From NCBI RefSeq assembly GCF_014873495.1, contig NZ_JADBGF010000001.1, forward strand, positions 7,006,001 to 7,070,000: a stretch of DNA of 64,000 nucleotides. Reading direction: 5' to 3'. Each line of letters begins with the position of its first letter. The first letter of the stretch is position 1. This DNA comes from Streptomyces stelliscabiei. Its GTDB lineage: Bacteria; Actinomycetota; Actinomycetes; Streptomycetales; Streptomycetaceae. Positions 41,300 to 50,097 of the stretch are shown here, one piece after another. The position numbers and the translations under genes were made by a program. The notes below the pieces were generated by a model. The model made no database searches, was not told where the DNA came from, and saw only the letters and a program-made list of their open reading frames with translations.

Positions 41300-42058
41300 A
41301 TGACCACCACGGCCGGCACCGACTGGCATGCCTGGCAGGAGAGCTGGGACCGGCAGCAGGAGTGGTACCTGCCGGACCGTGAGGAGCGGTTCCGGGTGAT
41401 GCTGGACATGGTCGAGGCCTTCGCCGGACCCGAGCCCCGCGTCCTGGACCTCGCCTGCGGTACGGGTTCCATCACGTCCAGACTGTTCGCGCGGTTCCCG
41501 AAGGCCGTCAGCACCGGTGTGGACCTCGACCCCGCGCTCCTGGCGATCGCCGAGGGCACGTTCGAGGGCGACCCCCGGGTCACCTTCGTCACCGCCGACC
41601 TCACCGACCCCGACTGGACGACCCGGCTGCCGTACGACTCGTACGACGCCGTGCTGACGGCCACGGCCCTGCACTGGCTGCACAGCGAACCCCTCGCCGC
41701 CCTCTACGGTCAGGTCGCGGAACTCGTCCGCGACGGCGGTGTCTTCATGAACGCGGACCACATGATCGACGAGTCGACGCCCCGGATCAACGCGGCGGAG
41801 CGGGCGCACCGGCACGCGGGTATGGAACAGGCCAAGGCGCGCGGCGCCGTCGACTGGGCCGCATGGTGGCAGCTCGCCGCCCAGGACCCCGTGCTCGCCG
41901 AGCCGACGGCCCGCCGTTTCGAGATCTACGGGGAGCACGCCGACGGCGACGTCCAGAGCGTCGACTGGCACGCCCGCGTCCTGCGCGAGAAGGGCTTCGC
42001 CGAGGCCCGCGCGGTCTGGTGCTCGCCCTCCGACTCACTGGTGCTGGCGGTGAGGTAG
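41300..42058 (+). CDS. SAM-dependent methyltransferase
   Basis: A 252-residue class I methyltransferase. SAM-binding motif I is VLDLACGTGSITSRL (about 48-62), the acidic residue ending strand 2 is in STGVDLDPALL, and motif IV-like YDAVLTATALHWLHSE follows. The fold is complete. The ATG at 41300 has AGAAGGGG upstream. Substrate unknown; the HWLHSE element is common in small-molecule enzymes of the Tam/trans-aconitate-like group. A strong hairpin follows the gene. Confidence 0.88.
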   Translation: MTTTAGTDWHAWQESWDRQQEWYLPDREERFRVMLDMVEAFAGPEPRVLDLACGTGSITSRLFARFPKAVSTGVDLDPALLAIAEGTFEGDPRVTFVTADLTDPDWTTRLPYDSYDAVLTATALHWLHSEPLAALYGQVAELVRDGGVFMNADHMIDESTPRINAAERAHRHAGMEQAKARGAVDWAAWWQLAAQDPVLAEPTARRFEIYGEHADGDVQSVDWHARVLREKGFAEARAVWCSPSDSLVLAVR

Positions 42059-42089
42059 ACCGCCGCGCGCACGGACGGGTGCACGAGCG

Positions 42090-42119
42090 AGGGGCGGTAC
42101 GGAGATCCGTACCGCCCCT
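42090..42119. terminator. bidirectional terminator hairpin
   Basis: AGGGGCGGTACGGA pairs with TCCGTACCGCCCCT (14 bp) between two convergent genes. Confidence 0.85.
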
Positions 42120-42137
42120 GCCTGTCGTGCCGCGGCG

Positions 42138-42895
<758 letters not shown>

Positions 42896-42899
<4 letters not shown>

Positions 42900-43837
42900 G
42901 CCGAGACTCCCTTCGGGCGGCGCACGGGCAGCACGGCCGTCTTGAAACGCTGCATCGGTGTCGGCGGAAGGGTCCGGGAGGAACCCTTCGCGTAGTGCCG
43001 CTCCAGGTAGTACTGCCCGACGCTGAAGACGCTGGTCAGGATCAGATACCAGGCGGCGGCGAGGAACAGCATCTCCACGGTGGAGCCGGAGCCCTGGCCG
43101 ATGTCCGTGGCTGCCTTGAGCAGATCCACGTACTGCACCGTCGAGACGAGCGACGTGGTCTTCAGCATGTTGATGACCTCGTTGCCCGTGGGCGGCACGA
43201 TCACGCGCATCGCCTGCGGGATGACGATCCGGCGCAGCGTCTTGGAGTGGCTCATGCCGAGCGCGTGCGACGCCTCGGTCTGGCCCTCGTCGACCGAGAG
43301 CAGACCGGCGCGGCAGATCTCCGCCATGTACGCGGCCTCGTTGAGACCGAGGCCGAGCAGCGCCGTCAGCAGCGGCGTCATGAAGGAGGACCAGTAGTCC
43401 TTGTAGATCGGGCCGAGGTTGATGTACTCGAAGACCAGACCCAGGTTGAACCAGACGAAGAGCTGGACCAGGACCGGCGTGCCGCGGAAGAACCAGATGT
43501 AGAACCACGCGACCGACGAGGTCACCGGGTTGTTCGACAGCCGCATCACGGCGAGCAGGATGCCGCCGACGATGCCGATCACCATGGACAGCACGGTGAG
43601 CAGGAGGGTGTTCAGAACGCCCTCGATGATGCGGTCGTCGAAGAAGTAGTCGGGGACGGCGCCCCAGTTGATCTTCTTCGCCTGCGCGAACGCGTAGATG
43701 ATCGAGCCGAGCAGAGCGAGCGCGATGGCCGCGGACACATAACGCCCCGGGTGCCGGACCGGAACGGCCTTGAGGGCCTCCGGGCCGGCGGGGGGAGTGT
43801 CCGAGGGACCGTCCGTCTTGCTGACGTCAACAGTCAC
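42896..43837 (-). CDS. polar amino acid ABC transporter permease
   Basis: A 313-residue permease with five to six helices. The HisM-type signature is seen at GLGLNEAAYMAEICRAGLLS and the EAA-like loop at GQTEASHALGMSHSKTLRRI. The cytoplasmic N-terminus (~35 residues) is hydrophilic and Pro rich. GTG start at 43837. Only one permease gene is present, so the channel is probably a homodimer. It is 36 bases downstream of the binding-protein gene. Confidence 0.94.
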
Positions 43838-43873
43838 GGGTGGAGCCTTTGCCTTTCAGAACCGAGCCGAGAA

Positions 43874-44839
43874 TCAGGAGCCGCCGTTGACCTTGGCCTC
43901 GGTGATGGCGCCGTCCTCGACGCCCCACTTCTTGATGATCTTCTCGTACTCACCGTTGTCGATGATCGCCTGGACGGCGGCCTCCAGCGCGTCACGCAGC
44001 TCGGTGTTGTCCTTGGCGACGGCGATGCCGTACGGGCCGGCCTCGACCTGGTCGCCTACGATCTCGAAGTACTTGCCGCCGCCCGAGGTCTTCACCGAGT
44101 ACGCGGCGACCGGGTAGTCGGCGGAGACGACGTCCGCGCCCTTGGAACGCATCCGGGTCTCGGCCTCGGGGTTGGTGGCGAAGTCCTCGATCTTGAGGGC
44201 CTTGCCGCCGTCCTTCTTGCACTTCGCCGCCTGGTCCTTGGCGAGGTCGTGCGAGAACGTGTTGCGCTGCACGGCGATCGTCTTGCCGCACAGGTCGTCC
44301 CAGGTCTTGATGCCCTGGTCGTCGCCCTTGTTGGTGTACAGCGAAACGCCCGCGGTGAAGTAGTCGACGAAGTCGACGCCGGCGCCGACCTTCTTGCCGG
44401 TGTCGGCGTCGATGCCCTCCTGGCGGTCCTTGGTGTCCGTCATGGCCGACATGGCGATGTCGTACCGCTTGGCCGCGAGACCACCGATGAGGGTGTCGAA
44501 GGTGGCGTTCTGGAACTTGAAGTCCACGCCGAGCTGCTTGCCCATCGCCGCGGCGATGTCGAGGTCGATGCCGACGACCTTGCCGGACTCGTCCTTGTAC
44601 TCCACCGGGGCGTACGCGATGTCCGAACCGACGTTGATCACGCCCTTGTCCCGGAGGGCCGCGGGCAGCTTGTCGGCCAGCGGGGCACCGCTGGCCGAGG
44701 CGGTCTCCGAACCGTTGTCCTTGCTCTTGGTCTGGTCACCGCAGCCGGTGAGCAGCAGGGCGCCCGCGACCGCGATCGCTCCGACGGCGGCGGTACGGGA
44801 ACGCAGGCCGGTCGTACGACAGGTGGTGCTTGCGGTCAT
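43874..44839 (-). CDS. amino-acid ABC transporter substrate-binding lipoprotein
   Basis: A 321-residue family-3 binding protein. It has a lipoprotein signal (hydrophobic AAVGAIAVAGALLLTGC, Cys33) and family marks INVGSDIAYAPVEY, VVGIDLDIAAAMGKQLGV and RYDIAMSAMTDTKDRQ. The ATG at 44839 is preceded by GGAGGAA. First gene of the operon; a TTGACA-like element lies about 135 bases upstream. Confidence 0.94.
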   Translation of the reverse strand: MTASTTCRTTGLRSRTAAVGAIAVAGALLLTGCGDQTKSKDNGSETASASGAPLADKLPAALRDKGVINVGSDIAYAPVEYKDESGKVVGIDLDIAAAMGKQLGVDFKFQNATFDTLIGGLAAKRYDIAMSAMTDTKDRQEGIDADTGKKVGAGVDFVDYFTAGVSLYTNKGDDQGIKTWDDLCGKTIAVQRNTFSHDLAKDQAAKCKKDGGKALKIEDFATNPEAETRMRSKGADVVSADYPVAAYSVKTSGGGKYFEIVGDQVEAGPYGIAVAKDNTELRDALEAAVQAIIDNGEYEKIIKKWGVEDGAITEAKVNGGS

Positions 44840-45449
44840 GGTGGGTTCCTCCGGCGGGGGTGGTGTGGAGTTGCCGACAGGTCGACGATTAACACGCGTC
44901 TTCGAGTGTGGCGACCTCGTGTGATTACGGCATCTTGCCATTCGGGCATGTGCAATCAGATGACCGGCCATGTCAAAATCGGATAACGGGTGACCCCCCG
45001 ATGACCTACGAACCGCCGCGGACCAGGTGATCACACCGGATCCTGTGCGGGAATTCCTCCTTCCGGCCGGAAGATCTTCGGCGCATCTCAGGATGCGGTC
45101 GGCCCCGAACTCCGCACACGTGGCTGTACGGGACTTGTCGTGACGTGTACCGACTTGCCCCGTTATCCGTCGATGAATCGAACGGTCCATGATCGTCTTC
45201 AAATGACCTACGAGTTGTGACCTTCGAGGTATCAAGACGTGTGGACTCGTCGTCGGCACCGTCCGTCCGGTAAGAAGGTTCCTTACACCCCTCATCCGGG
45301 GCCCAGGGCGCGTGTGCGGCGCGCCCGTCGCGTCTGAGCCCGCAGGCGTCGCCGTACGTATCGGTGACCTGGGACTTACGCGGTGCCCGCCCGCTTGCGA
45401 ACCGGAAGCGGAACACCCTCAAACCATGAAGACCTAAGGGGTAACACCA
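44840..45449. other. 610-base divergent control region of the amino-acid importer and malic enzyme
   Basis: No gene. It has an inverted pair of the 11-mer CGGATAACGGG (44980-44990 plus; 45159-45169 minus), a direct repeat ATGACCTACGA (45001 and 45203), and a candidate importer -35 TTGACA on the minus strand at 44976-44971. The 5' end of the malic enzyme mRNA is not evident. Confidence 0.6.
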
Positions 45450-46691
45450 GTGGCAGCGGAGATTGTCAATCCTCGCACCGACAGTGGCGACGGCAGTACG
45501 GGTCAGGAGGGCGGGGGGGAGCCTCTCAATTCCCTCGACTCCTTCGATCCCGCCTTCGCCCTGCACCGCGGCGGCAAGATGGCCGTGCAGGCCACCGTGC
45601 CGATCCGGGACAAGGACGACCTGTCCCTCGCCTACACGCCCGGCGTCGCGCGGGTGTGCACCGCCATCGCCGAGCAGCCCGACCTGGTCAACGACTACAC
45701 GTGGAAGTCGTCGGTCGTCGCCGTCGTGACGGACGGTACGGCGGTCCTCGGACTCGGCGACATCGGCCCCGAGGCCTCCCTCCCCGTGATGGAGGGCAAG
45801 GCGATCCTGTTCAAGCAGTTCGGCGGCGTCGACGCGGTGCCGATCGCGCTCGCCTGCACCGACGTCGACGAGATCATCGAGACCGTCGTCCGGATGGCGC
45901 CCTCCTTCGGCGGCGTGAACCTGGAGGACATCTCCGCGCCCCGCTGCTTCGAGATCGAGAAGCGGCTCCAGGAAGCCCTCGACATCCCCGTCTTCCACGA
46001 CGACCAGCACGGCACGGCGGTCGTGACGCTGGCGGCGCTGCGCAACGCGGCGAAGCTGACCGGGCGCGGGCTGGGCGATCTGCGGGCCGTCATCTCGGGC
46101 GCGGGCGCGGCCGGTGTGGCCATCGCCAAGATGCTGCTGGAGGCCGGTCTCGGCGACGTCGCGGTCGCCGACCGCAAGGGTATCGTCTCCGCGGACCGCG
46201 AGGACCTCACGCCGGTCAAGCGGGAACTCGCCGAACTCACCAACCGGGCCGGGCTCTCGGGCTCCCTGGAGGACGCCCTCGCGGGCGCGGACGTCTTCAT
46301 CGGCGTCTCCGGCGGTACGGTCCCGGAGGCGGCGGTGGCCTCGATGGCCAAGAACGCGTTCGTCTTCGCCATGGCCAACCCCAACCCCGAGGTGCACCCG
46401 GACGTCGCGCACAAGTACGCGGCGGTCGTCGCCACCGGGCGGTCCGACTACCCGAACCAGATCAACAACGTCCTCGCCTTCCCGGGGATCTTCGCGGGGG
46501 CCCTTCAGGTGCGGGCGTCCCGGATCACCGAGGGGATGAAGATCGCGGCGGCCGAGGCGCTGGCGTCGGTCGTCGGGGACGACCTCGCCGCGGACTATGT
46601 CATTCCGTCGCCGTTCGACGAGCGGGTCGCTCCTGCCGTGACCGCGGCGGTCGCCGCGGCGGCTCGGGCGGAGGGTGTGGCTCGGCGCTGA
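45450..46691 (+). CDS. maeB: NAD(P)-dependent malic enzyme
   Basis: A 413-residue malic enzyme that decarboxylates malate to pyruvate with reduction of NAD(P). Motifs: LAYTPGVARVC (catalytic Tyr), GIGD-like LGLGDIGPEASLPVMEGKA (catalytic Lys), FHDDQHGTAVV metal site, and Rossmann GAGAAGVAIAKM. It is the short bacterial form without the C-terminal phosphotransacetylase-like domain. It corresponds to SCO5261, reported as NADP specific; cofactor choice here is inferred. The GTG at 45450 has AAGGGG upstream. Confidence 0.94.
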   Translation: MAAEIVNPRTDSGDGSTGQEGGGEPLNSLDSFDPAFALHRGGKMAVQATVPIRDKDDLSLAYTPGVARVCTAIAEQPDLVNDYTWKSSVVAVVTDGTAVLGLGDIGPEASLPVMEGKAILFKQFGGVDAVPIALACTDVDEIIETVVRMAPSFGGVNLEDISAPRCFEIEKRLQEALDIPVFHDDQHGTAVVTLAALRNAAKLTGRGLGDLRAVISGAGAAGVAIAKMLLEAGLGDVAVADRKGIVSADREDLTPVKRELAELTNRAGLSGSLEDALAGADVFIGVSGGTVPEAAVASMAKNAFVFAMANPNPEVHPDVAHKYAAVVATGRSDYPNQINNVLAFPGIFAGALQVRASRITEGMKIAAAEALASVVGDDLAADYVIPSPFDERVAPAVTAAVAAAARAEGVARR

Positions 46692-46720
46692 GCCGAGTGC
46701 CGGGGCGGTGTGGGGTGGTC

Positions 46721-46935
46721 TCGCCCCCGCCGCCCCTCTACCCGTCCCCTCATCAGGGGCGGTGCCCCTTCGCCCCCCCGTGCAGGTCCGGTGGGGGCTG
46801 GTCGCGCAGTTCCCCGCGCCCCTGAAAAGCAGGGGCTGCGCCCCGTGTTTCCAGGCCCGCAGGGCCGTGGCTTCCAGGCCCGCAGGGCCTGGGCTTCTAG
46901 GGGCGCGGGGAACTGCGCGAGAAGCCCCACCGGAC
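46721..46935. repeat. dispersed intergenic repeat, copy C, with an inverted second arm
   Basis: Starts CGCCCCCGCCGCCCCTCTAC and contains GGGGGCTGGTCGCGCAGTTC; then GGGGCGCGGGGAACTGCGCG returns in reverse orientation at about 46897-46916. The two arms can form a long cruciform or hairpin around a repeated TTCCAGGCCCGCAGGGCC. It fills the gap after maeB. Confidence 0.8.
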
Positions 46936-47053
46936 CCGCGCCCGACAACGCACCCCGACGTCCGCATCCGACACGCGGGAGTCCGGGCGACGGGACGCGT
47001 GTCACAGTCGGTGGCGGTTCCATCGCCTCCGGCGTCCCCCTATGGTCAGGCGC

Positions 47054-48019
47054 ATGTTCGCTGCCTACGCCGCCCGTATCGACCGTGATCGACCGCTCGA
47101 CGGACTGGAGTTGGGTGACCGCCCGGCCCCGGAACCGAGGCCCGGCTGGACGACCGTGAGGGTGAAGGCCGCCTCGCTGAACCACCACGACCTGTGGTCC
47201 CTGCGCGGGGTCGGCCTCGCCGAGGACAAGCTGCCCATGATCCTCGGCTGTGACGCCGCCGGTGTGGACGAGAACGGCAACGAGGTCGTCCTGCACTCGG
47301 TGATCGGCCAGACCGGTCACGGGGTCGGCCCCGACGAGCCCCGCTCGATCCTCACCGAGCGCTACCAGGGCACCTTCGCCGAACTCGTCTCCGTCCCCAC
47401 CTGGAACGTCCTCCCCAAGCCCGCGGAACTCTCCTTCGCGGAGGCCGCCTGTCTGCCCACCGCCTGGCTGACGGCCTACCGCATGCTCTTCACCAACGCC
47501 GGCGTACGGCCCGGTGACTCCGTCCTCGTGCAGGGCGCCGGCGGCGGTGTCGCCACCGCCGCGATCGTGCTGGGCAAGGCGGCCGGACTGCGGGTCTTCG
47601 CCACCAGCCGGGACGAGGCCAAGCGCAAGCGCGCCCTGGAGCTGGGCGCGGTGGAGGCGCTGGAGTCGGGGGCCCGGCTGCCGCAGCGTGTCGACGCGGT
47701 CATCGAGACCGTCGGTGCCGCCACCTGGTCCCACTCGGTGAAGTCGCTGCGCCCCGGCGGCAGCCTCGTCATCTCGGGCGCCACCAGCGGCGACCGCCCC
47801 TCCCACGCCGAACTGACCCGCATCTTCTTCCTCGAACTCAAGGTCGTCGGCTCCACCATGGGCACCAAGGACGAACTGGAGGACCTCCTCTCCTTCTGCG
47901 CCGCGACCGGCGTCCGTCCCGTCATCGACGAGGTGCTTCCCCTGGACCGTGCCCGCGAGGGCTTCGAACGACTGGCGGCGGGCGACCAGTTCGGCAAGAT
48001 CGTGCTCACCAACCCCTGA
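47054..48019 (+). CDS. zinc-independent quinone oxidoreductase-like MDR protein
   Basis: A 321-residue medium-chain dehydrogenase/reductase. It has the GroES-like N-half (VRVKAASLNHHDLWSLRG) and a Rossmann domain (VLVQGAGGGVATAAIVLGKA). The structural zinc cysteines are missing, so it is a QOR-type NADPH oxidoreductase. The ATG at 47054 lacks a ribosome binding site; TATGGT lies 12 bases upstream, suggesting a leaderless or near-leaderless mRNA. A hexanucleotide tract and a terminator follow the stop. Confidence 0.9.
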   Translation: MFAAYAARIDRDRPLDGLELGDRPAPEPRPGWTTVRVKAASLNHHDLWSLRGVGLAEDKLPMILGCDAAGVDENGNEVVLHSVIGQTGHGVGPDEPRSILTERYQGTFAELVSVPTWNVLPKPAELSFAEAACLPTAWLTAYRMLFTNAGVRPGDSVLVQGAGGGVATAAIVLGKAAGLRVFATSRDEAKRKRALELGAVEALESGARLPQRVDAVIETVGAATWSHSVKSLRPGGSLVISGATSGDRPSHAELTRIFFLELKVVGSTMGTKDELEDLLSFCAATGVRPVIDEVLPLDRAREGFERLAAGDQFGKIVLTNP

Positions 48020-48030
48020 CGAACTCTCTC

Positions 48031-48102
48031 GCTACAGCTACAGCTACAGCTACAGCTACAGCTAGAGCTACAGCTACAGCGACGGCGACGGCGACGGCGA
48101 CG
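48031..48102. repeat. hexanucleotide tract (GCTACA)8(GCGACG)4
   Basis: Twelve consecutive 6-base units: five GCTACA, one GCTAGA, two GCTACA, then four GCGACG. It starts 12 bases after the quinone oxidoreductase stop and runs straight into its terminator hairpin. Confidence 0.95.
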
Positions 48103-48126
48103 GCCGGCCCGGATCTCCGGGCCGGC
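48103..48126 (+). terminator. terminator after the quinone oxidoreductase gene
   Basis: GCCGGCCCGGA pairs with TCCGGGCCGGC, an 11-bp perfect stem with a two-base centre, directly after the hexanucleotide tract. Confidence 0.75.
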
Positions 48127-48135
48127 CGTCGTCAT

Positions 48136-48180
48136 GTCAACCGGGGTTGACGCGACAGCGGATGTCAACATAGGTTGACA
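48136..48180 (+). promoter_or_regulatory. promoter with two palindromic operators for the HTH/Clp_N operon
   Basis: GTCAACCGGGGTTGAC (48136-48151) and TGTCAACATAGGTTGACA (48163-48180) share the half-site GTCAAC. A good promoter lies inside them: TTGACG at 48147-48152, an 18-base spacer and TAGGTT at 48171-48176. The ATG at 48183 is then at or next to the transcription start, so the mRNA is leaderless and the operators cover both hexamers. Confidence 0.75.
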
Positions 48181-48182
48181 TC

Positions 48183-48392
48183 ATGACCGAAGCAACGGAT
48201 CTCGCCGAGCGCGCGGGCGACGGCGACCCCCGGGTCGGGCTGCGGGCCGTCGCCGCGCTGCGGAGGCTGCTGGAGCGACTGGAGTCGGTGCAGGTGCGCA
48301 GCGCCCGTCGGCAGGGCTGGTCGTGGCAGGAGATCGCCACGGAACTCGGAGTGAGCAGGCAGGCCGTGCACAAGAAGTACGGGAGGCATTGA
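48183..48392 (+). CDS. small HTH DNA-binding protein (69 aa)
   Basis: A 69-residue protein whose C-terminal half is a HTH of the sigma-70 region 4/Hin-like type (WSWQEIATELGVSRQAVHKK), ending almost straight after the recognition helix. The N-terminal half is an amphipathic helix (VGLRAVAALRRLLERLESV) likely to dimerise. It probably represses its own promoter through the paired GTCAAC palindromes. Its TGA overlaps the ATG of the Clp_N gene by one base, so the two act together. Confidence 0.87.
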   Translation: MTEATDLAERAGDGDPRVGLRAVAALRRLLERLESVQVRSARRQGWSWQEIATELGVSRQAVHKKYGRH

Positions 48393-48973
48393 TGTTCGAA
48401 CGGTTCACGAAAGACGCCCGTGCCGTGGTTCTGGGAGCGGTGGACCACGCCGAACGCACCCGTGCGACGGAGGTGACCGAGGAGCACCTCCTTCTCTCCT
48501 TGCTGGACCGCGAGGCCAGCCGCGCCTCGTTCGCCCTGGCCGCGCTGGGGCTCGCCGGGGCGGACCGCCGGGAGACCGTCGAGCGTGCCCTCGCCGAGGC
48601 CCGCCGCCGGGGTGGGCTCTCCCGCGCCGACGTCGACGCCCTCTCCGGCCTCGGCATCGACCTCTCCGAGATCGTCTCCCGCGTCGAAGAGGCTCACGGC
48701 GTGGGGGCGTTGGCGTCGGAGCGGAAGGGCTTCGGGAGCGGCTGGGCACGCCGCTCCGGCCACCGGCCCTTCACCCGCGACGCCAAGGACGTCCTGACCC
48801 GCTCCCTGCGCGCCGCCCACGCCCACCGCGACCGGCCCATCGGCGACGAACACCTCCTTCTGGCCCTCACCACCCGCCCCGGCATCCCGGCCGAGGTCCT
48901 CGCGGACCACGGGGTGACGTACGCGGCGCTGGAGCGGGTGCTGTACGGGGCGGGGGAGGCCAAAGCGGGGTGA
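48392..48973 (+). CDS. Clp N-terminal (Clp_N) domain protein without AAA+ domain
   Basis: A 193-residue protein made of two Clp_N repeats: residues about 1-75 (MFERFTKDARAVVLGAVDHA ... EHLLLSLLDREASRASFAL) and about 125-190 (FTRDAKDVLTRSLRAAHAHR ... EHLLLALTTRPGIPAEVLA). This is the substrate/adaptor-binding head of ClpC/ClpA, with no ATPase module. It may act as a ClpC adaptor or decoy, or as a sensor bound to the HTH protein. It is translationally coupled to that protein (TGATG). The family is widespread in actinobacteria but has no settled role. Confidence 0.88.
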   Translation: MFERFTKDARAVVLGAVDHAERTRATEVTEEHLLLSLLDREASRASFALAALGLAGADRRETVERALAEARRRGGLSRADVDALSGLGIDLSEIVSRVEEAHGVGALASERKGFGSGWARRSGHRPFTRDAKDVLTRSLRAAHAHRDRPIGDEHLLLALTTRPGIPAEVLADHGVTYAALERVLYGAGEAKAG

Positions 48974-49043
48974 GGGCGCCGGTGAGTGCACCCGGGTGAG
49001 CCGCTGGGTGAGCGCGCCGGGGTGCGGCGAGTGCCGCCCCGCC

Positions 49044-50096
49044 TCACCCCTTGGGTGCCCGCAGCACCACACCGATGTGGGCCGCCGCCGTCGACAGATG
49101 GCGTCGGGCGTCGCGGAGCTGCTCCTCGGTCACGCCGTGGTCGCGGGCCGCGTCGCGAATGTCGTCGCGGAAGCGGTCCAGGAGACGGTCGAGGTCACGG
49201 GCCGGTTCACCCGTGGGCGGCTCGTGCACCCAGGCGGGTTCGTAGCCGGCCGGGAACTCCTCGGAGGTGGCCGAGTACTCGGGCTCCCCGGCGCCGGTCG
49301 CCGCGCCCGTGCGCCCGAAGCCGAAGTCCTTTCCGAACTCCTTTCCGAAGTCCTTCCCGAACTCGCCGAACTCCTTGGCCAGTTCGGTCAGCCCCTCCCG
49401 GACGCCCGTCGGCCAGTCGCCCCGGGTGAAGTGGTCCTGCACGTGGTCCTGGACTCGTTTGGCGATGCGCTGCAGCTCCTCCTGGGCCTGGGTGCGGGCA
49501 TGCTCCTGCGCCTCCTTGGCCTGGCGGCGGGCACGCTGGGCCTCCTCACGGGCACGCCGGCTCTCGTCCTTCGCACGGCGTGCCTGCTCCTTCCACTCCT
49601 GCTTGACGCGGCGCATCTCCTCCTTGGCGGCCCGCCAGGACGCGTTGTCGGCATACCCCCCGAACTCCCCGGGCGTCCCCTGCTCCCCCTCGCCCGTCCC
49701 GCCGCCCCTGCGGGCCTCGGACGCGGCCGCCCGCATCTCGCGGCGCAGGTCGCCCGCCGCGCCCCGTACGTCGGCCCGGATCTCGGCGGCCAGCTCCGCC
49801 ACCGATTCGCGGATCTCCAGCTCCAGATCGGCCAGCTCGCCGCCGCGGTCGGCCAGTTCGGCGCGGCCCGCGTCCGTGATCGCGTACACCTTGCGGCCGC
49901 CCTCGGTGGTGTGGGTGACCAGTCCCTCCGCCTCCAGCTTGGCCAGACGGGGGTAGACGGTGCCGGCGGACGGGGCGTACAGGCCCTGGAAGCGTTCCTC
50001 CAGCAGTCGGATCACCTCGTAGCCGTGGCGCGGCGCCTCGTCCAGCAGCTTCAGCAGGTACAGCCGCAGGCGTCCGTGGGCGAAGACGGGAGGCAT
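49044..50096 (-). CDS. PadR-family regulator with long coiled-coil C-terminus
   Basis: A 350-residue protein, about three times the usual PadR size. The winged helix is at residues 1-80 (LYLLKLLDEAPRHGYEVIRL, APSAGTVYPRLAKLEAEGLV). Then come a long charged helix/coiled coil (about 85-235, rich in ARRAKDESRRAREEAQRA-type heptads), a DFGKEF repeat near 245-270, and a folded acidic tail that resembles a second helical domain. The ATG at 50096 lies directly after the stop of the DUF4097 gene, so both are one operon. Confidence 0.88.
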   Translation of the reverse strand: MPPVFAHGRLRLYLLKLLDEAPRHGYEVIRLLEERFQGLYAPSAGTVYPRLAKLEAEGLVTHTTEGGRKVYAITDAGRAELADRGGELADLELEIRESVAELAAEIRADVRGAAGDLRREMRAAASEARRGGGTGEGEQGTPGEFGGYADNASWRAAKEEMRRVKQEWKEQARRAKDESRRAREEAQRARRQAKEAQEHARTQAQEELQRIAKRVQDHVQDHFTRGDWPTGVREGLTELAKEFGEFGKDFGKEFGKDFGFGRTGAATGAGEPEYSATSEEFPAGYEPAWVHEPPTGEPARDLDRLLDRFRDDIRDAARDHGVTEEQLRDARRHLSTAAAHIGVVLRAPKG

Positions 50097-50097
50097 G

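Noticed and set aside
45027..45038. GGTGATCACACC as a Crp site upstream of the amino-acid importer
   Set aside because: The half-sites are close and short, and it lies away from any clear promoter; not enough to call.
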